From Erigeron canadensis (lineage: Eukaryota; Streptophyta; Magnoliopsida; Asterales; Asteraceae): a stretch of DNA of 64,000 nucleotides. Location of the stretch: positions 43,780,275 to 43,844,274 of the forward strand of contig NC_057764.1 in NCBI RefSeq assembly GCF_010389155.1, read 5' to 3'. Below, piece by piece: positions 62,112 through 64,000 of this stretch. The notes beneath the pieces were generated by a model. That model did not search any database. It worked only from the letters and a program-made list of their open reading frames with translations, and was not told the origin of the DNA. The first letter of the stretch is position 1; each line of letters starts with the position of its first letter. The position numbers were made by a program, and so were the translations under genes.

Positions 62112-62397
62112 AACTGTAGAGTTTCTCTCTTTTGGAAATTAAAAGATCATCTCATACACAACAATTAAGCAAATAATATATAATTGCAAATCCCATCACC
62201 AAGGAAGTCACATGTTCATACCCAAGGTATCTGTGCATGCAGTAACCTTTCACGGTCTCGTAAGCACGGCGTTAAGCCAAACTGTACGTGTAACAGCAAA
62301 ACCATAAAGAGCTAACTAGTCCACGAAATTGGCCGGATTTTCCATATAATACCCATCTCCATCAGATTGGAATTAATTACTTGCTTGAGACACTCCA
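62112..62397 (-). pseudogene. Decayed PDR terminal exon
   Basis: The minus strand retains the outline of a PDR last exon: TGGAGATGGGTATTATATGG (for WRWYY), AAATCCGGCCAATTTC, CTCTTTATGG (LYG), GTGAAAGGTTAC (VKGY), GATACCTTGGGTATGAACAT (RYLGYEH), and a tail matching FNFQKR as TTTCCAAAAGAGAG. There are many frameshifts and stops. It lies between the complete PDR gene and the second PDR, so it is a third, dead member of the tandem series. Confidence 0.75.
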
Positions 62398-62542
62398 CAA
62401 ACACGTTGACCCAAATTATTAGTTATAAATATATCATAGGCACATATATTAAACTACAATTCGAGATCAAAAGCCGGTACAACATTTTTGCTTAAATTTC
62501 ATGACAAAAATTAGAAGTTTAGAACATTTGAATTCTGTAGAT

Positions 62543-64000
62543 CTATCTCTTCTGGAAATTGAAGGTTTTAATGCAAATAGCAAATATAAATCCAAAAGCT
62601 ATAGCTAATCCCACATGCACTCCGGCTATGGTACCAAGAAAGCTATGTTTGTATCCAAAATATCGATGCAGGTATCCCTTCACAGTCTCTCCGTCGAGAA
62701 GCAAGTCATCATAGTCGCCGAACTGCGATACCACCATGCCGTAAATAGTCCACGCCATCGGGTTACACCAGTAGTACCATCGCCACCACACAGGAATTTT
62801 CTGTGACATTAATTTGAATAAAAACACTATTATACATTCAAGATTAGCTATTAATTAGAACAAGCGGTTATTAAGTAAGCTAGCTGGAAAAAGAAAAGCT
62901 ACCGGTCTTGGGATGATGAAACCAGAGAACAAGTTAAAGAAGCCGTAAAAAGAAGCTGCTACGATGGCGGCAATGTTGTTGTTTGGGGTGATGGCAACAG
63001 TCATCATGCCATAAAACGTCATGTAGAGTAAAGAGAAAAACTGGAATAACAAGTACCAAAAGAATTTGGAAGCTGTCCATTCAAATCCAATCATAGCGTA
63101 AACTATGAGAGTGTAAACAACGCATTGCGACAGAACATAAGGTATCTCCACCAGAAGCTGCATGTGCAAATCACAAAGACGTACGTAAAATTCTTGGTCA
63201 TTATATCTATATTAAACTAAAAGTGTGGCCGTTAGTTTGGTCACCTGAGCACAAGCGTATGGTAAAGCGGAATACATCCCTGCAGCTCGTTCTCTGTAAA
63301 AGACTGTGCGCTCAATGTCAACGACCGGCTGCACTGATGATGAATTTTGGACTCCAAGAAAGAGAGTTGCCGCATAGATGGAACCCATCGCGTTAGATAG
63401 ATCTTGTGGGGTTTTCCTGAGTCATTGAAGCAGATGAATGAAATGAACAAAATAAAACAATGATAAGTATATCTTTTCATTTTTGGGTTTTTACCTTTTA
63501 CGGCCAAGATCCCAGAACATGGTGCCAAACATGACTGCTATAAAGGTAGTGAAAGCAAAACGGACTGCAGTGTAAGGTGGGTTTCTCCAGTATGACAGAC
63601 GTTGTTTCCATAGACAAGCAATACATTGGACAGAGAAAGGCTGTGAGAATTGGGTTGCAAAATAGAGATCATTGGTTCCCGGACGTGCTACACTTAGTTC
63701 AGCAATAAGAGCCTTGTTTCTCCTGTGAGAAGGATGATATGTCGGTTAGTATCAGAAAGTTGAGCAAAACATAATATTAACAAAACTGAAGACAAATACA
63801 CCAAAAGGGTATTGTTGGGCCACTATAGTGGACCAAATTTGAAATAAAGGTAATGGGTTCAAATCTTGGGACATTACACTTCTTTGTCCTTGAGTTTGGC
63901 CTAACCCCATAGGATGGTACCTAATGACAGATGAATATTTCATGGAACTGGTCCCTGGGAAGAGTCGGTTGTCCAAAGGGCACGTGACAACCTTTTGGAA
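62543..64000 (-). pseudogene. PDR: Second PDR transporter, 3' end, frameshifted, partial
   Basis: Four 3'-terminal exons are visible: 63495-63722 (228 bp), 63245-63414 (170 bp), 62903-63157 (255 bp) and 62543-62800 (258 bp, ending FNFQKR). Three lengths equal those of the complete gene at 46301-55338. The exon at 63245-63414 is 2 bp short: after SNAMGSIYA the frame shifts before [13 protein letters not shown], around 63361-63366. Read straight through, it meets a TGA at 63318-63320, removing about the last 200 residues, that is most of TMD2. Downstream exons are otherwise open and well conserved, so the break is recent or a sequence error. The upstream exons lie beyond the window. Confidence 0.82.
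63790..64000 (+). mobile_element. SINE-like insertion in PDR-B intron
   Basis: A-box-like ACTATAGTGG (about 63821) and B-box-like GGGTTCAAATC (about 63869), about 45 bp apart, suggest a tRNA-derived SINE in an intron of the second PDR gene. It continues past the window edge. Confidence 0.4.

Overview
This is a plant nuclear genome window. It is AT-rich and gene-sparse, the genes carry GT-AG introns, and the space between them is filled with class I and class II transposable elements. Nothing is prokaryotic or organellar. Gene content and an Au-like SINE suggest a eudicot, probably an asterid; Asteraceae is a guess, not shown by the sequence. All recognisable host genes lie on the minus strand.

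Layout. 1-6.4 kb: intergenic DNA with MITEs and SINE-like copies. 6.4-12.0 kb: a repeat-dense block of duplicated Helitron-like sequence, into which a 2.5 kb CACTA transposon (7926-10431, 3-bp target duplication) has inserted. The CACTA carries captured exons of the V-ATPase catalytic subunit A joined in frame to an unrelated terminal exon. 12.7-20.5 kb: three 2-oxoglutarate/Fe(II) dioxygenase genes, namely two tandem AOP1-like paralogs and one gibberellin 3-beta-dioxygenase (GA3ox), the step that makes bioactive GA. 20.6-42 kb: no host gene, but MITEs, two Helitrons with both ends visible, a LINE 3' remnant, a 4.1 kb terminal-inverted-repeat element with a frameshifted Myb/NAM-associated ORF, an LTR-like block with phased GC-rich repeats, an 8-9-bp-TSD MITE and an Au-like SINE. 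42.3-44.7 kb: a six-exon gene for a small secreted EGF-like (notch-like) protein, assembled here from exons too short to stand out as ORFs. 46.3-55.3 kb: a complete 23-exon PDR/ABCG full-size transporter (1435 aa predicted). 57.6-59.4 kb: a 1.76 kb Mutator-like element with a perfect 9-bp target duplication and a large internal foldback. 62.1-64 kb: a decayed PDR terminal exon, then the 3' end of a second PDR gene with a 2-bp frameshift, running off the window.

Functional picture. The GA3ox acts in hormone synthesis, the AOP-like enzymes in specialised metabolism with unknown substrates, and PDR transporters commonly export terpenoids, hormones or defence compounds. Their proximity suggests tandem duplication (AOP-like pair; PDR series) more than a proven pathway cluster. 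Exon borders were derived by hand from splice signals, reading phase and family knowledge. No alignment or database search was run.
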